DNA of 5,366 bases, taken from positions 1-5,366 of the forward strand of contig JAEDLK010000056.1 of NCBI GenBank assembly GCA_016295355.1, in the 5' to 3' direction. This document shows, in pieces, positions 1 through 5,307 of this stretch. The position numbers were made by a program, and so were the translations under genes. Each line of letters starts with the position of its first letter. Position 1 is the first letter of the stretch. Source of the stretch: Clostridiaceae bacterium. Lineage in GTDB: Bacteria; Bacillota; Clostridia; Oscillospirales; Acutalibacteraceae. The notes beneath the pieces were generated by a model. The model made no database searches, was not told the DNA's origin, and saw only the letters and a list, made by a program, of their open reading frames with translations.

Positions 1-22
1 CAGTGCGTATTTGAATTTGCAA

Positions 23-89
23 AAGCCGATAAAATCGGCTTATCGAAACGCTTTCTAGCGTTTCGATATTCTATAGTCATTATGACAGG
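23..89. repeat. Left copy of hairpin-rich inverted repeat
   Basis: Three palindromes stand in series. The first is an 8-bp stem (23-30 with 34-41) around an AAA loop. The second is a perfect 12-bp stem (41-52 with 57-68) around a TTCT loop. The third is a short palindrome, GTCAT-T-ATGAC (76-86). Positions 34-89 match the reverse complement of 5308-5366 with one substitution (position 56) and one 3-base gap, so this is one of two inverted copies of the same element. No transposase is visible. The small size and self-complementarity suggest a MITE- or REP-like dispersed repeat, which is inference. Its inner edge supplies most of the AGGAG (87-91) in front of the first gene. There is no T-run after the stems, so it is not a standard terminator. 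Confidence 0.93.
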
Positions 90-105
90 AGCGTGAAGAT
101 TTCGT

Positions 106-888
106 ATGATCGCAGCAAAGGCAGTTAAATCAACGGCGTTGGCTACCCTTAAGGGGCGTTGGCTCTGGGGTTCATTTGTGTCGTTGTTGCCCTGGTTCGG
201 TGTGATGGCGGTTGCCTTGATCACCACTCTTTTTTCACCGGTCATAGGACGGGGTGCTGCGGCAGTCGGCATGGTGCTGATTGTCACCCTAATTGTTCCG
301 CTGTTTTTAGGCGCTTTGCGGACGGTGTGGCGTGGTATGAATGATGTGTTTGATGCCCCGAGCGCCGTGTTTTGCTATTTTTCATCAGGGAGGCTGTACA
401 TCAAGGCATTGACCTTCAGCACGATTCTCTTTGCTATATTGGCGGTAACGGCCTTTGTGGCTTTATTGCCGGCTACTATCTTGCAACTGTTGGCCACAGG
501 CCAACTGTTTGAATGGTTGGGTGTTTCGATCCCACCCCTTGGCATTGGCTTTCGCTATTTAGCAAATTTGCTGACCTTTGTCGGATCGGCCGTCGTTCTT
601 GTGCGAATGTTTGACTTTTATTTGGCGCCGTTTTTCTTTGTAAGCATGGAGGAATTACCGCCGAAGGATTGCATTCGTCTCGGTCAACGGATTGCCCGCT
701 ACACAAAGGTAGGCTTTATGGCACGGTTGATGAGCTTTTTTGGTTGGTTTGTGCTGTCGGTATTGGTGGTGCCGTTAGCCTTTACCGTTCCTTATGGCTT
801 TTTCTCTTATGCGGTGGACTGTCGTTTTTCAACGGCATATTACAACCGTCTCGGTTCGTCGGAACGTTTTCCGACTTACCATAGCTAA
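106..888 (+). CDS. DUF975-like multi-span membrane protein
   Basis: This is a 260-residue very hydrophobic protein with about five membrane stretches (roughly residues 22-45, 51-72, 99-128, 152-178 and 207-235) and no catalytic motif. The arrangement recalls the DUF975 family of Firmicute integral membrane proteins: a basic N-terminal segment with an A-x-x-x-L-K-G-R-W motif (11-20), a late F-F-G-W-F segment (211-215), and a C-terminal span running into a P-Y...Y-Y-N-R-L ending (229-249). The function of that family is unknown. ATG 106 is the only usable start because an in-frame TGA lies at 94-96. The AGGAG at 87-91 sits about 14 bases upstream, which is long, and it overlaps the edge of the left repeat. 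The next gene begins 22 bases after the stop, so the two are probably cotranscribed. The family call rests on remembered consensus and is moderate; the gene itself is well supported. Confidence 0.82.
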   Translation: MIAAKAVKSTALATLKGRWLWGSFVSLLPWFGVMAVALITTLFSPVIGRGAAAVGMVLIVTLIVPLFLGALRTVWRGMNDVFDAPSAVFCYFSSGRLYIKALTFSTILFAILAVTAFVALLPATILQLLATGQLFEWLGVSIPPLGIGFRYLANLLTFVGSAVVLVRMFDFYLAPFFFVSMEELPPKDCIRLGQRIARYTKVGFMARLMSFFGWFVLSVLVVPLAFTVPYGFFSYAVDCRFSTAYYNRLGSSERFPTYHS

Positions 889-898
889 TCATGGGAAA

Positions 899-904
899 GA
901 GGGG
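899..904 (+). promoter_or_regulatory. Ribosome binding site deciding a TTG start
   Basis: GAGGGG lies 6 bases ahead of TTG 911. The same arrangement, GAGGGG-A-CTTGC-ATG, precedes rlmD (1358-1372). This supports initiation at TTG here and not at the upstream in-frame ATG 794, which lies deep inside the preceding gene. Confidence 0.75.
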
Positions 905-910
905 TCTTGC

Positions 911-1312
911 TTGAAAAAAAGGATTGCTTTTATCGCTTTTTACGCTATTGTTTTGGCGGTGGCTGTTGTGAATGTCGTTTTTTATGTAAAGGATCAGTTT
1001 TTCTTTTCCTTGACGGATTTACCTAAAGGGGAGTTTATCTATGCCTCGTTGTCCCCGCAGGGCGATCAGTCGGCCAATTTCTATCGGGTGGATACACCGA
1101 TGGGTCCGGCAGCCAGGGTGGAGCTGATTAGCTTTGAGAGTGATACGGGTACACCGACCGTTAAAAATATTTACTGGGAAACCGGCAAATCCTCCGTGAC
1201 GGTGCGGTGGGAGGATAATAACATCATTACGGTGGACGAGCAGGCCTATGATTTGTCTAACGGAGATACCTTTGACTGTCGAAGGAAGAATTCTTTCAGC
1301 CAGCAATGGTGA
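911..1312 (+). CDS. DUF5412-like membrane-anchored protein
   Basis: Read from TTG 911 this is a 133-residue protein. It starts M-K-K-R and has one hydrophobic segment (residues 5-26) that would act as an uncleaved signal anchor. The rest would form a small extracytoplasmic domain. The motifs L-P-K-G-E (37-41), L-S-P-Q-G-D (47-52), A-A-R-V-E-L (67-72), N-I-Y-W (86-89) and a final D-T-F-D-C-R-R (119-125) follow the order I recall for DUF5412, a Firmicute family of unknown function. An in-frame reading exists back to ATG 794, but it overlaps the previous gene by about 95 bases and lacks a good ribosome binding site. The gene forms a two-gene unit with the upstream membrane protein, closed by the terminator at 1328-1352. 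No enzymatic residues are evident. Confidence 0.83.
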   Translation: MKKRIAFIAFYAIVLAVAVVNVVFYVKDQFFFSLTDLPKGEFIYASLSPQGDQSANFYRVDTPMGPAARVELISFESDTGTPTVKNIYWETGKSSVTVRWEDNNIITVDEQAYDLSNGDTFDCRRKNSFSQQW

Positions 1313-1327
1313 GTGTGAGAATGGATG

Positions 1328-1352
1328 AGCCGGCGCTTTTGCCGGCTTTTTT
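1328..1352 (+). terminator. Intrinsic terminator after the DUF5412-like gene
   Basis: A 7-bp perfect GC-rich stem (AGCCGGC at 1328-1334 with GCCGGCT at 1341-1347) surrounds a 6-base loop and is followed directly by TTTTT. It lies 15 bases after the stop at 1312 and 17 bases before the start of rlmD. It should therefore end the first transcription unit. The rlmD ribosome binding site begins only 5 bases after the T-run, so any rlmD transcript started upstream must read through this hairpin. Confidence 0.9.
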
Positions 1353-1369
1353 GCTATGAGGGGACTTGC

Positions 1370-2728
1370 ATGACAAAGAATGAAGAAATTACCCTGTCTA
1401 TCTGTCGTTTGGCGTCAGGCGGCAGTGGCATCGGGTACTATGAGAATATGGCTGTCTTTGTGCCGGGTACAGTGGCAGGGGATGTAGCCGTGGTGCGTAT
1501 AGTGTCTGTAAAGAAGAATTATTGCTTCGGCAAGTTGATGCGCTTGCTTACGCCGGGACCGGGACGAATCGAGTCGGAATGCGGCAGTTATCCCCGTTGC
1601 GGTGGGTGCGTGTACCGCCATATGTCTTATTCAATGGAGGCTTTGGCCAAACAGCAGTCAGTGGCTGATGTTATGCACCGAATCGGCGGCGTGTCCCTTG
1701 AACCGTGTCCCATTGTGGGAGCTGTTTCGGTAGACGGCTATCGTAATAAAGCACAATATCCCTTCAGTCAAAATGGGAAAGCCGGGTTCTATGCAGGCCG
1801 CACGCATTCGGTTATTGAGTTGCCGCACAGTCATTGCGCTTTGCAACCGCCGATCTTTGACACCGTCATTCGTTTGTTTGAGCAATTTGTTGCCGATAAC
1901 GGTCTGTCTGTTTATGATGAAACCACCCATCAGGGCCTTGTGCGTCATCTGTATTTACGATTGGCGACGGCAACCAATCAACTGATGGTGGTGCCTGTGA
2001 TTAACGGAACCCGTTTGCCCGCCGCACAAAAGTTGATTGGTTTGTTAAGGGGAGAACTGGGCGACACCTTGGCCGGGGTGGTGTTGAATTGCCAGACCGA
2101 AAAAACCAATGTCGTGCTGTCCGATAAACAGGTGTTGTTGTACGGCAAGGAAACCATAGAGGATATTTTGTGTGGCGTTAAAGTCGAGCTTTCACCCTTG
2201 TCCTTTTATCAGGTTAATCGGGATATGGCCGAAAAGCTATATGAAAAGGCGGCAGAGTATGCCTGTCCGGACGGTAAAACCGTGTTGGATTTGTATTGCG
2301 GTGCCGGCACCATCGGTCTTTCTATGGCACACCGTGCCAAAAAGATCATCGGCGTTGAAATCGTTCCGCAGGCGGTGAAAAACGCCGAACATAACGCCGC
2401 ACTAAACGGAATTGATCATGCGAGCTTTATCTGTGCCGATGCTGCCTGTGCGGCCGAAAAGTTGGCCGAACAGGGCGTACAATGCGACACGGTTATTGTC
2501 GATCCGCCCCGTCGCGGCTGTGACGAGGCACTGCTGACCACCATTGCCGAACGCTTTCGGCCCGAACGCCTCGTCTATGTGTCCTGCGACCCTGCTACCT
2601 TGGCCAGGGATTGTGCCTTTTTGCATACCAAGGGTTATGAGGTACAGGCCTATACGCCCTTTGATTTGTTTCCCCGCACCGCTCATGTGGAGACGGTTGT
2701 TTGTTTGTCACGGAAGTGGGCTGCGTAA
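1370..2728 (+). CDS. rlmD: 23S rRNA (uracil-C5)-methyltransferase RlmD/RumA
   Basis: This 452-residue enzyme transfers a methyl group from S-adenosylmethionine to C5 of a uridine in 23S rRNA (U1939 in E. coli numbering; some Firmicute relatives also modify U747). An N-terminal TRAM-type RNA-binding domain spans about residues 1-60. The [4Fe-4S] ligands are C71, C77, C80 (in C-x5-C-G-G-C) and C156. F-Y-Q-V-N is at 279-283. The SAM-binding motif V-L-D-L-Y-C-G-A-G-T-I-G is at 305-316, with acidic E330 after the next strand. D-P-P-R is at 378-381. The catalytic nucleophile is C406 in V-S-C-D-P-A-T, and the base is E441 in H-V-E-T. Nothing essential is missing and the length is normal. ATG 1370 is chosen because GAGGGG (1358-1363) precedes it by 6 bases; the reading frame extends to 1325, but that part overlaps the terminator. 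Whether it is mono-functional (U1939) or dual (RlmCD-type) cannot be told from motifs alone. Confidence 0.97.
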   Translation: MTKNEEITLSICRLASGGSGIGYYENMAVFVPGTVAGDVAVVRIVSVKKNYCFGKLMRLLTPGPGRIESECGSYPRCGGCVYRHMSYSMEALAKQQSVADVMHRIGGVSLEPCPIVGAVSVDGYRNKAQYPFSQNGKAGFYAGRTHSVIELPHSHCALQPPIFDTVIRLFEQFVADNGLSVYDETTHQGLVRHLYLRLATATNQLMVVPVINGTRLPAAQKLIGLLRGELGDTLAGVVLNCQTEKTNVVLSDKQVLLYGKETIEDILCGVKVELSPLSFYQVNRDMAEKLYEKAAEYACPDGKTVLDLYCGAGTIGLSMAHRAKKIIGVEIVPQAVKNAEHNAALNGIDHASFICADAACAAEKLAEQGVQCDTVIVDPPRRGCDEALLTTIAERFRPERLVYVSCDPATLARDCAFLHTKGYEVQAYTPFDLFPRTAHVETVVCLSRKWAA

Positions 2729-2731
2729 TAG

Positions 2732-2738
2732 AAAGGAG
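2732..2738 (+). promoter_or_regulatory. Ribosome binding site choosing ATG 2746 over ATG 2742
   Basis: AAAGGAG lies 7 bases before ATG 2746 and only 3 bases before ATG 2742. The 2742 frame gives nine codons and then TAA, so 2746 is the productive start. Confidence 0.7.
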
Positions 2739-2745
2739 AATATGT

Positions 2746-3426
2746 ATGAAGCCGAGATTGTATCAGCGTAATGTAATTGAAGGCGAGAAGAAAATGGCTG
2801 CTTTCACCGCTGATTATGGAAAAAATCACAGAAAGCGCGTCTTCATTTTCGTTGGCATGATTATCTTGGCGTGTTTGTTCAATGTACTGCTCACATGGAT
2901 TTTGTCCCAGTATTTAAACCTCGTGATTCCGATTGTTATCTTTGTCCCTATCACAGTATGTTTATTGCTACCGCATTTTCACCAACTGCTGATGGAACGG
3001 CAAATGCTTCAACTGCTTCAAAAAAACCGGAACACTTACTCAGAATGGATGTCTTTTCAGGAGACGAAAATAACCGATCATGATTGCCAATCCGCTTGTC
3101 AAGTATTTTGCCAATACCAAGATACATTCCGAGAGAAGCATGAGGAACTGCGCGCACATTTAAAAGAACAGTTAAAACAGAAATCAGCAAATCAGTTGAT
3201 CATCTGTGTTTTTGCAGGACTCATCTTTCTCAGCAACGACAGTGCAGATTATAAACTGTTATTTGACGCGAAATACAAACATGGAGCCGTCGGAAATATG
3301 ATACCTGATATTTGGATTAAAGTATTGAATCCAGCGGAAGCAGAGAAATGCCCCAAGACTCATTTGGAATGCGCGGGAGAATTTTGCGCCTATTGGGATC
3401 GGAAAAGCACTAGTGTAAAAGTGTAA
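2746..3426 (+). CDS. Unrecognised two-span membrane protein with cytosolic coil and Cys-rich tail
   Basis: I do not recognise this 226-residue protein. It has a basic N-terminus (1-31), two adjacent hydrophobic spans (about 31-53 and 58-79), a charged, probably helical region rich in Q, E and K (about 82-147), and a short third hydrophobic stretch (149-163). The C-terminal half contains C202, C209 and C214 next to an A-Y-W-D motif; C114, C118 and C122 form an additional spaced set. The hairpin of two spans followed by a coiled segment suggests a membrane protein with a large soluble domain, but no enzymatic motif is evident. The start is set by AAAGGAG at 2732-2738. It begins 17 bases after rlmD and could be cotranscribed with it. 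By eye it is more A/T-rich than rlmD, consistent with a separate origin. The good ribosome binding site and uninterrupted frame argue that it is a real gene. Confidence 0.65.
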   Translation: MKPRLYQRNVIEGEKKMAAFTADYGKNHRKRVFIFVGMIILACLFNVLLTWILSQYLNLVIPIVIFVPITVCLLLPHFHQLLMERQMLQLLQKNRNTYSEWMSFQETKITDHDCQSACQVFCQYQDTFREKHEELRAHLKEQLKQKSANQLIICVFAGLIFLSNDSADYKLLFDAKYKHGAVGNMIPDIWIKVLNPAEAEKCPKTHLECAGEFCAYWDRKSTSVKV

Positions 3427-3693
3427 ATTTTCCATCCATTCGATGATAATCCAACCGGTGTGATATATTCCCGTGTGCTGCGGGGGTAGATTTCTTCCCA
3501 TGTTGTGTGGACATTCACGGCATTGTCTCGACCCACGTGGAGACGGTTGCGCAACTGATGCGACAGAAAAGCTTGTCAGGAGGCCGGTAAATTGTTTTAC
3601 ACCGAGGTTTTACGAGAAAGTGAAGGCTTGTATCATTAGATGAAAACATAGAATCAACAAGATTATACACTCGGGTACAAGAAAAAATCCTTT
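3427..3693. other. Degenerate intergenic stretch
   Basis: No intact gene is present and stops occur in all + frames. It contains a short open segment (3450-3590) ending in an RlmD-like tail (3528-3590). It also holds a second short open segment at 3592-3639 that ends in TAG, followed at once by ATG 3640, two codons and TAG 3649. I see no clear promoter or terminator. It reads as the site of past rearrangement or gene loss. Confidence 0.55.
3528..3590 (+). pseudogene. Relic resembling the C-terminus of an RlmD-family methyltransferase
   Basis: Translation gives S-T-H-V-E-T-V-A-Q-L-M-R-Q-K followed by six residues and TAA. RlmD/TrmA-family enzymes end in the same way, with the catalytic base in H-V-E-T-V and a few residues after it. 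At the DNA level 3534-3549 matches 2684-2699 of the intact rlmD at 15 of 16 bases, in the same codon phase. Upstream the frame is open only to a TAA at 3447-3449, and those residues do not look like the family. It therefore looks like the tail of a lost or partly duplicated methyltransferase gene. The match is short, so chance or a different protein sharing this ending is possible. Confidence 0.4.
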
Positions 3694-4038
3694 TTGCTTT
3701 ATTACAACGGCGGAGACATATGGTTTGAACATTTGGATGGACTGTATGAACGAGATGATCTGGTCATTGCAAAGCTAACGGCTGACCTTCCGCAGTTGAC
3801 CAGGCCGTCAATGACCTCCTTCGTTTGTTTTGTGTTTATGGAAACAACGGTGAATGATTTGATTCTTTCGGCTGTAAAACAGGCTGTTTTGAGGTCAAAT
3901 AAGCCGTTTTCAAAAATTGCCTTTTGCGGATTAAACAAAGAATACAGAAAAAAGTTTAAGAACGAATTCGAAGATCATGGATTCGGTTTAGGCTTTTTCG
4001 AAGGACTGGAAGAGGCAAAGACGTTTTTGTTGCCGTAA
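3694..4038 (+). CDS. Small STAS-like protein, N-terminus disrupted by an amber codon
   Basis: The intact reading frame from TTG 3694 encodes 114 residues. The first half has a G-D-I-W-F-E-H-L-D-G-L motif (7-17) and a R-P-S-M-T-S-F segment (37-43). The second half alternates strand and helix (K-I-A-F-C-G-L at 74-80, then a charged helix and F-F-E-G-L-E-E-A-K at 101-109), which resembles the ending of SpoIIAA/STAS-type folds. No conserved phosphorylatable serine can be assigned with confidence. TTG 3694 has no convincing ribosome binding site. The same frame continues upstream without a stop to 3652 with protein-like sequence, then meets TAG 3649, preceded by ACA, AAA and ATG 3640. The ancestral start was therefore probably ATG 3640, with codon 4 now amber. 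The gene may be inactive, or expressed weakly from TTG. The family call is structural guesswork. Confidence 0.55.
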   Translation: MLYYNGGDIWFEHLDGLYERDDLVIAKLTADLPQLTRPSMTSFVCFVFMETTVNDLILSAVKQAVLRSNKPFSKIAFCGLNKEYRKKFKNEFEDHGFGLGFFEGLEEAKTFLLP

Positions 4039-4107
4039 CAAATGATGGCGGTCTGCCGGTGACAGTGGCCTTTGCGCTGTGAGCCAAACGGTTGGGTTGT
4101 CGGTTTT

Positions 4108-4114
4108 GGGAGGT
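4108..4114 (+). promoter_or_regulatory. Ribosome binding site choosing ATG 4121
   Basis: GGGAGGT lies 6 bases ahead of ATG 4121, favouring this start over the in-frame GTG 4079, which has no good site. Confidence 0.75.
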
Positions 4115-4120
4115 GCTTTT

Positions 4121-4426
4121 ATGATACTCTATTCAATCATTATGTTTTTGACGACTGTCCTGTTGGGTTGTCTCGGCATGGCGATTTACAGGGGTCACAC
4201 CCATTTGATTCACTCTTACCACCAGACAAAGGTTACCGATCGGAAAAGATACGGCCGGGCTTTCGGTAAGGCTTTGTTTGTTGTGGCTGCAGCTCCGCTT
4301 ATCAGCGGTGTTATAGCTTTATTCGGCGATACCGATGTGATTGTGATAATGGCTGTTTCGGTGCTGATTATCGGTATTGCTATCGGCATGGGGTTCCTGG
4401 TGACGGTACAGAAAAAGTATCATTAA
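4121..4426 (+). CDS. Small membrane protein, DUF3784-like
   Basis: This is a 101-residue protein with an N-terminal span (about residues 2-23), a short conserved-looking loop, and one or two further spans (about 48-68 and 71-96). The loop reads H-T-H-L-I-H-S-Y-H-Q-T-K-V (26-38) followed by R-Y-G-R-A-F-G-K-A-L (43-52). This plan of an N-terminal helix, a loop with a tyrosine motif, a Y-G-x-x-x-G-K element and two C-terminal helices recalls DUF3784 and related small Firmicute membrane proteins of unknown function. The His-rich loop (H26, H28, H31 and H34) could in principle bind metal, but nothing else supports that. The start is fixed by GGGAGGT at 4108-4114. It stands 82 bases after the STAS-like gene and 143 bases before the DUF1287 gene, with no clear terminator between them. 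Confidence 0.75.
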   Translation: MILYSIIMFLTTVLLGCLGMAIYRGHTHLIHSYHQTKVTDRKRYGRAFGKALFVVAAAPLISGVIALFGDTDVIVIMAVSVLIIGIAIGMGFLVTVQKKYH

Positions 4427-4564
4427 TCGCTTTTTTTAGGATGCAGTCGGACACGGTTTTCAAAAGAAAATGGATGTGGCCAATCAAGCTCATCACAATA
4501 AAGAGACGGCGTTTTTATCACTTTTTATGAAAAGAGTAACCGGATGATTCATGAATCAAACAAC

Positions 4565-4569
4565 GGAGG
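4565..4569 (+). promoter_or_regulatory. Ribosome binding site in conflict with the DUF1287 frame
   Basis: GGAGG is immediately adjacent to ATG 4570 (no spacing) but 4 bases before ATG 4574. ATG 4574 begins M-K-K-K-A-W-I-G-L-P-V-L-F, a typical signal-peptide start in a frame different from the main DUF1287 frame. This is the main evidence that the gene carries a small indel. Confidence 0.6.
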
Positions 4570-5220
4570 ATGTATGAAAAAGAAGGCATGGATAGGGCTT
4601 CCCGTTTTGTTTTGCTCGCCGTGGCCTGCTATGTGTTATACCGATTTAATTATATTCCTCACAAAAAATACACAAACGCTGATTTTGACATCAGCCCCTA
4701 TAGCAGCACCGTGGACAGGGATGCTGACGGCACAGACGATCAAACGGATTTTCTTAGAAATGTTCGGCGGTATGTGGCGACTCATCCGAAGTATAAAAGT
4801 CAATACTATGCAAATGGGTATCCGGATGATGGATACGGCGTTTGTACCGATGTTGTGGCGTTCGGGCTAAGGGGTGCCGGCTATGACCTAAAAGCGCTGG
4901 TCAGCGAACATATTCGTAAGAATCCGAACTTGTACGACGAGAGTGTCGGGGATGCCAACATTGATTTCAGACGGGTAAAGAACTTAAAGGTCTATTTGGA
5001 TAACACGGCAAAGGCCTTGACCCCCGACATCGCATCTATCGGGGAATGGCAGGGCGGCGACATCGTTGTGTTCAAAAACCACATCGGCGTTGTTTCGGAT
5101 CATCGGAATCGAAAGGGCATACCCTTTGTGATTCATCACGCCAACCCGTATCAACTGTTTTACGAGGAAGATATTTTAGAGCAACGGGACGACATTGTCG
5201 GCCATTACAGAATCAGTTAG
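4570..5220 (+). CDS. DUF1287 domain protein (NlpC/P60-like fold), probable frameshift near its start
   Basis: This 216-residue protein has an N-terminal hydrophobic anchor (about residues 12-29), a D-x-D-x-D-G-x-x-D calcium-loop-like motif (49-57), and a DUF1287 domain over the rest. Key residues are C92 in Y-G-V-C-T-D-V-V, H171 in K-N-H-I-G-V-V-S-D, and H189-H190 in V-I-H-H-A-N. C92 and H171 fit the Cys-His pair of NlpC/P60-like hydrolases or transferases. The family substrate is unknown; a cell-envelope location is inferred from the anchor. The frame opens at ATG 4570, but GGAGG (4565-4569) touches that codon. ATG 4574 in another frame is better spaced and gives a more typical signal sequence. 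Adding one T in the T-runs at 4605-4613 would join the two frames perfectly. The catalytic domain is intact, so the protein may still be made from 4570. A broken gyrI-like gene follows after 12 bases. Confidence 0.82.
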   Translation: MYEKEGMDRASRFVLLAVACYVLYRFNYIPHKKYTNADFDISPYSSTVDRDADGTDDQTDFLRNVRRYVATHPKYKSQYYANGYPDDGYGVCTDVVAFGLRGAGYDLKALVSEHIRKNPNLYDESVGDANIDFRRVKNLKVYLDNTAKALTPDIASIGEWQGGDIVVFKNHIGVVSDHRNRKGIPFVIHHANPYQLFYEEDILEQRDDIVGHYRIS

Positions 5221-5232
5221 AGGCGGTTACCC

Positions 5233-5307
5233 ATGAGTTTTGATTTCAAAAAAGAGTAAAAAGAGTATTATATAGCCAAGAATAGCCGGAAATCGTCACG
5301 GTTCCGG
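5233..5307 (+). pseudogene. Truncated start of a GyrI-like small-molecule-binding protein gene
   Basis: ATG 5233 starts M-S-F-D-F-K-K-E, then TAA (5257-5259), then K-E-Y-Y-I-A-K-N. A 1-base deletion near 5284 follows, after which the next frame reads P-E-I-V-T-V-P (5286-5306). Joined together, this follows the N-terminus I recall for GyrI-like ligand-binding proteins of Firmicutes (F-K-K-E-Y-K-E-x-Y-x-x-K-x-K-P-E-I-V-x-V-P). TAA replaces an expected Tyr codon. The similarity stops at the point where the right-hand inverted repeat begins (5308). A ribosome binding site (AGGCGG, 5221-5226) precedes the ATG. The gene therefore carries three lesions: a nonsense codon, a frameshift and truncation. 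It sits 12 bases after the DUF1287 gene and was probably its operon partner. Confidence 0.72.

Noticed and set aside
489..505. Perfect 7-bp stem (GTTGGCC/GGCCAAC) with 3-base loop
   Set aside because: It is inside the coding sequence of the first membrane protein with no T-run, and is explained by codon content.
2742..2771. Nine-codon frame M-Y-E-A-E-I-V-S-A just after rlmD
   Set aside because: Its ATG is only 3 bases from the ribosome binding site, and the overlapping ATG 2746 gives a full-length gene. A leader peptide cannot be excluded but nothing supports it.
476..3938. Several open frames of 68-96 codons on the minus strand
   Set aside because: They lie opposite well-supported + strand genes, lack ribosome binding sites and show no protein-like motifs. 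Those opposite rlmD and the DUF975-like gene are clearly shadows.
4413..4439. A-run and T-run (AAAAAG...CTTTTTTT) around the stop of the small membrane protein, possible terminator
   Set aside because: The stem would be almost only A-T pairs with one G-C, too weak to call.
4470..4547. 25-codon frame between the small membrane protein and DUF1287
   Set aside because: No ribosome binding site, no recognisable motif, and too short to separate from chance.
4574..4870. Alternative 98-codon frame overlapping the DUF1287 gene from ATG 4574
   Set aside because: Only its first dozen or so residues look like protein (signal sequence). The remainder overlaps the conserved DUF1287 domain, so it is an out-of-frame continuation and not a separate gene.
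3649..5259. Stop-codon reassignment to explain the in-frame TAG (3649) and TAA (5257)
   Set aside because: Two different stop codons are affected, ordinary TAA, TAG and TGA stops end the intact genes, and nearby indels point to decay.
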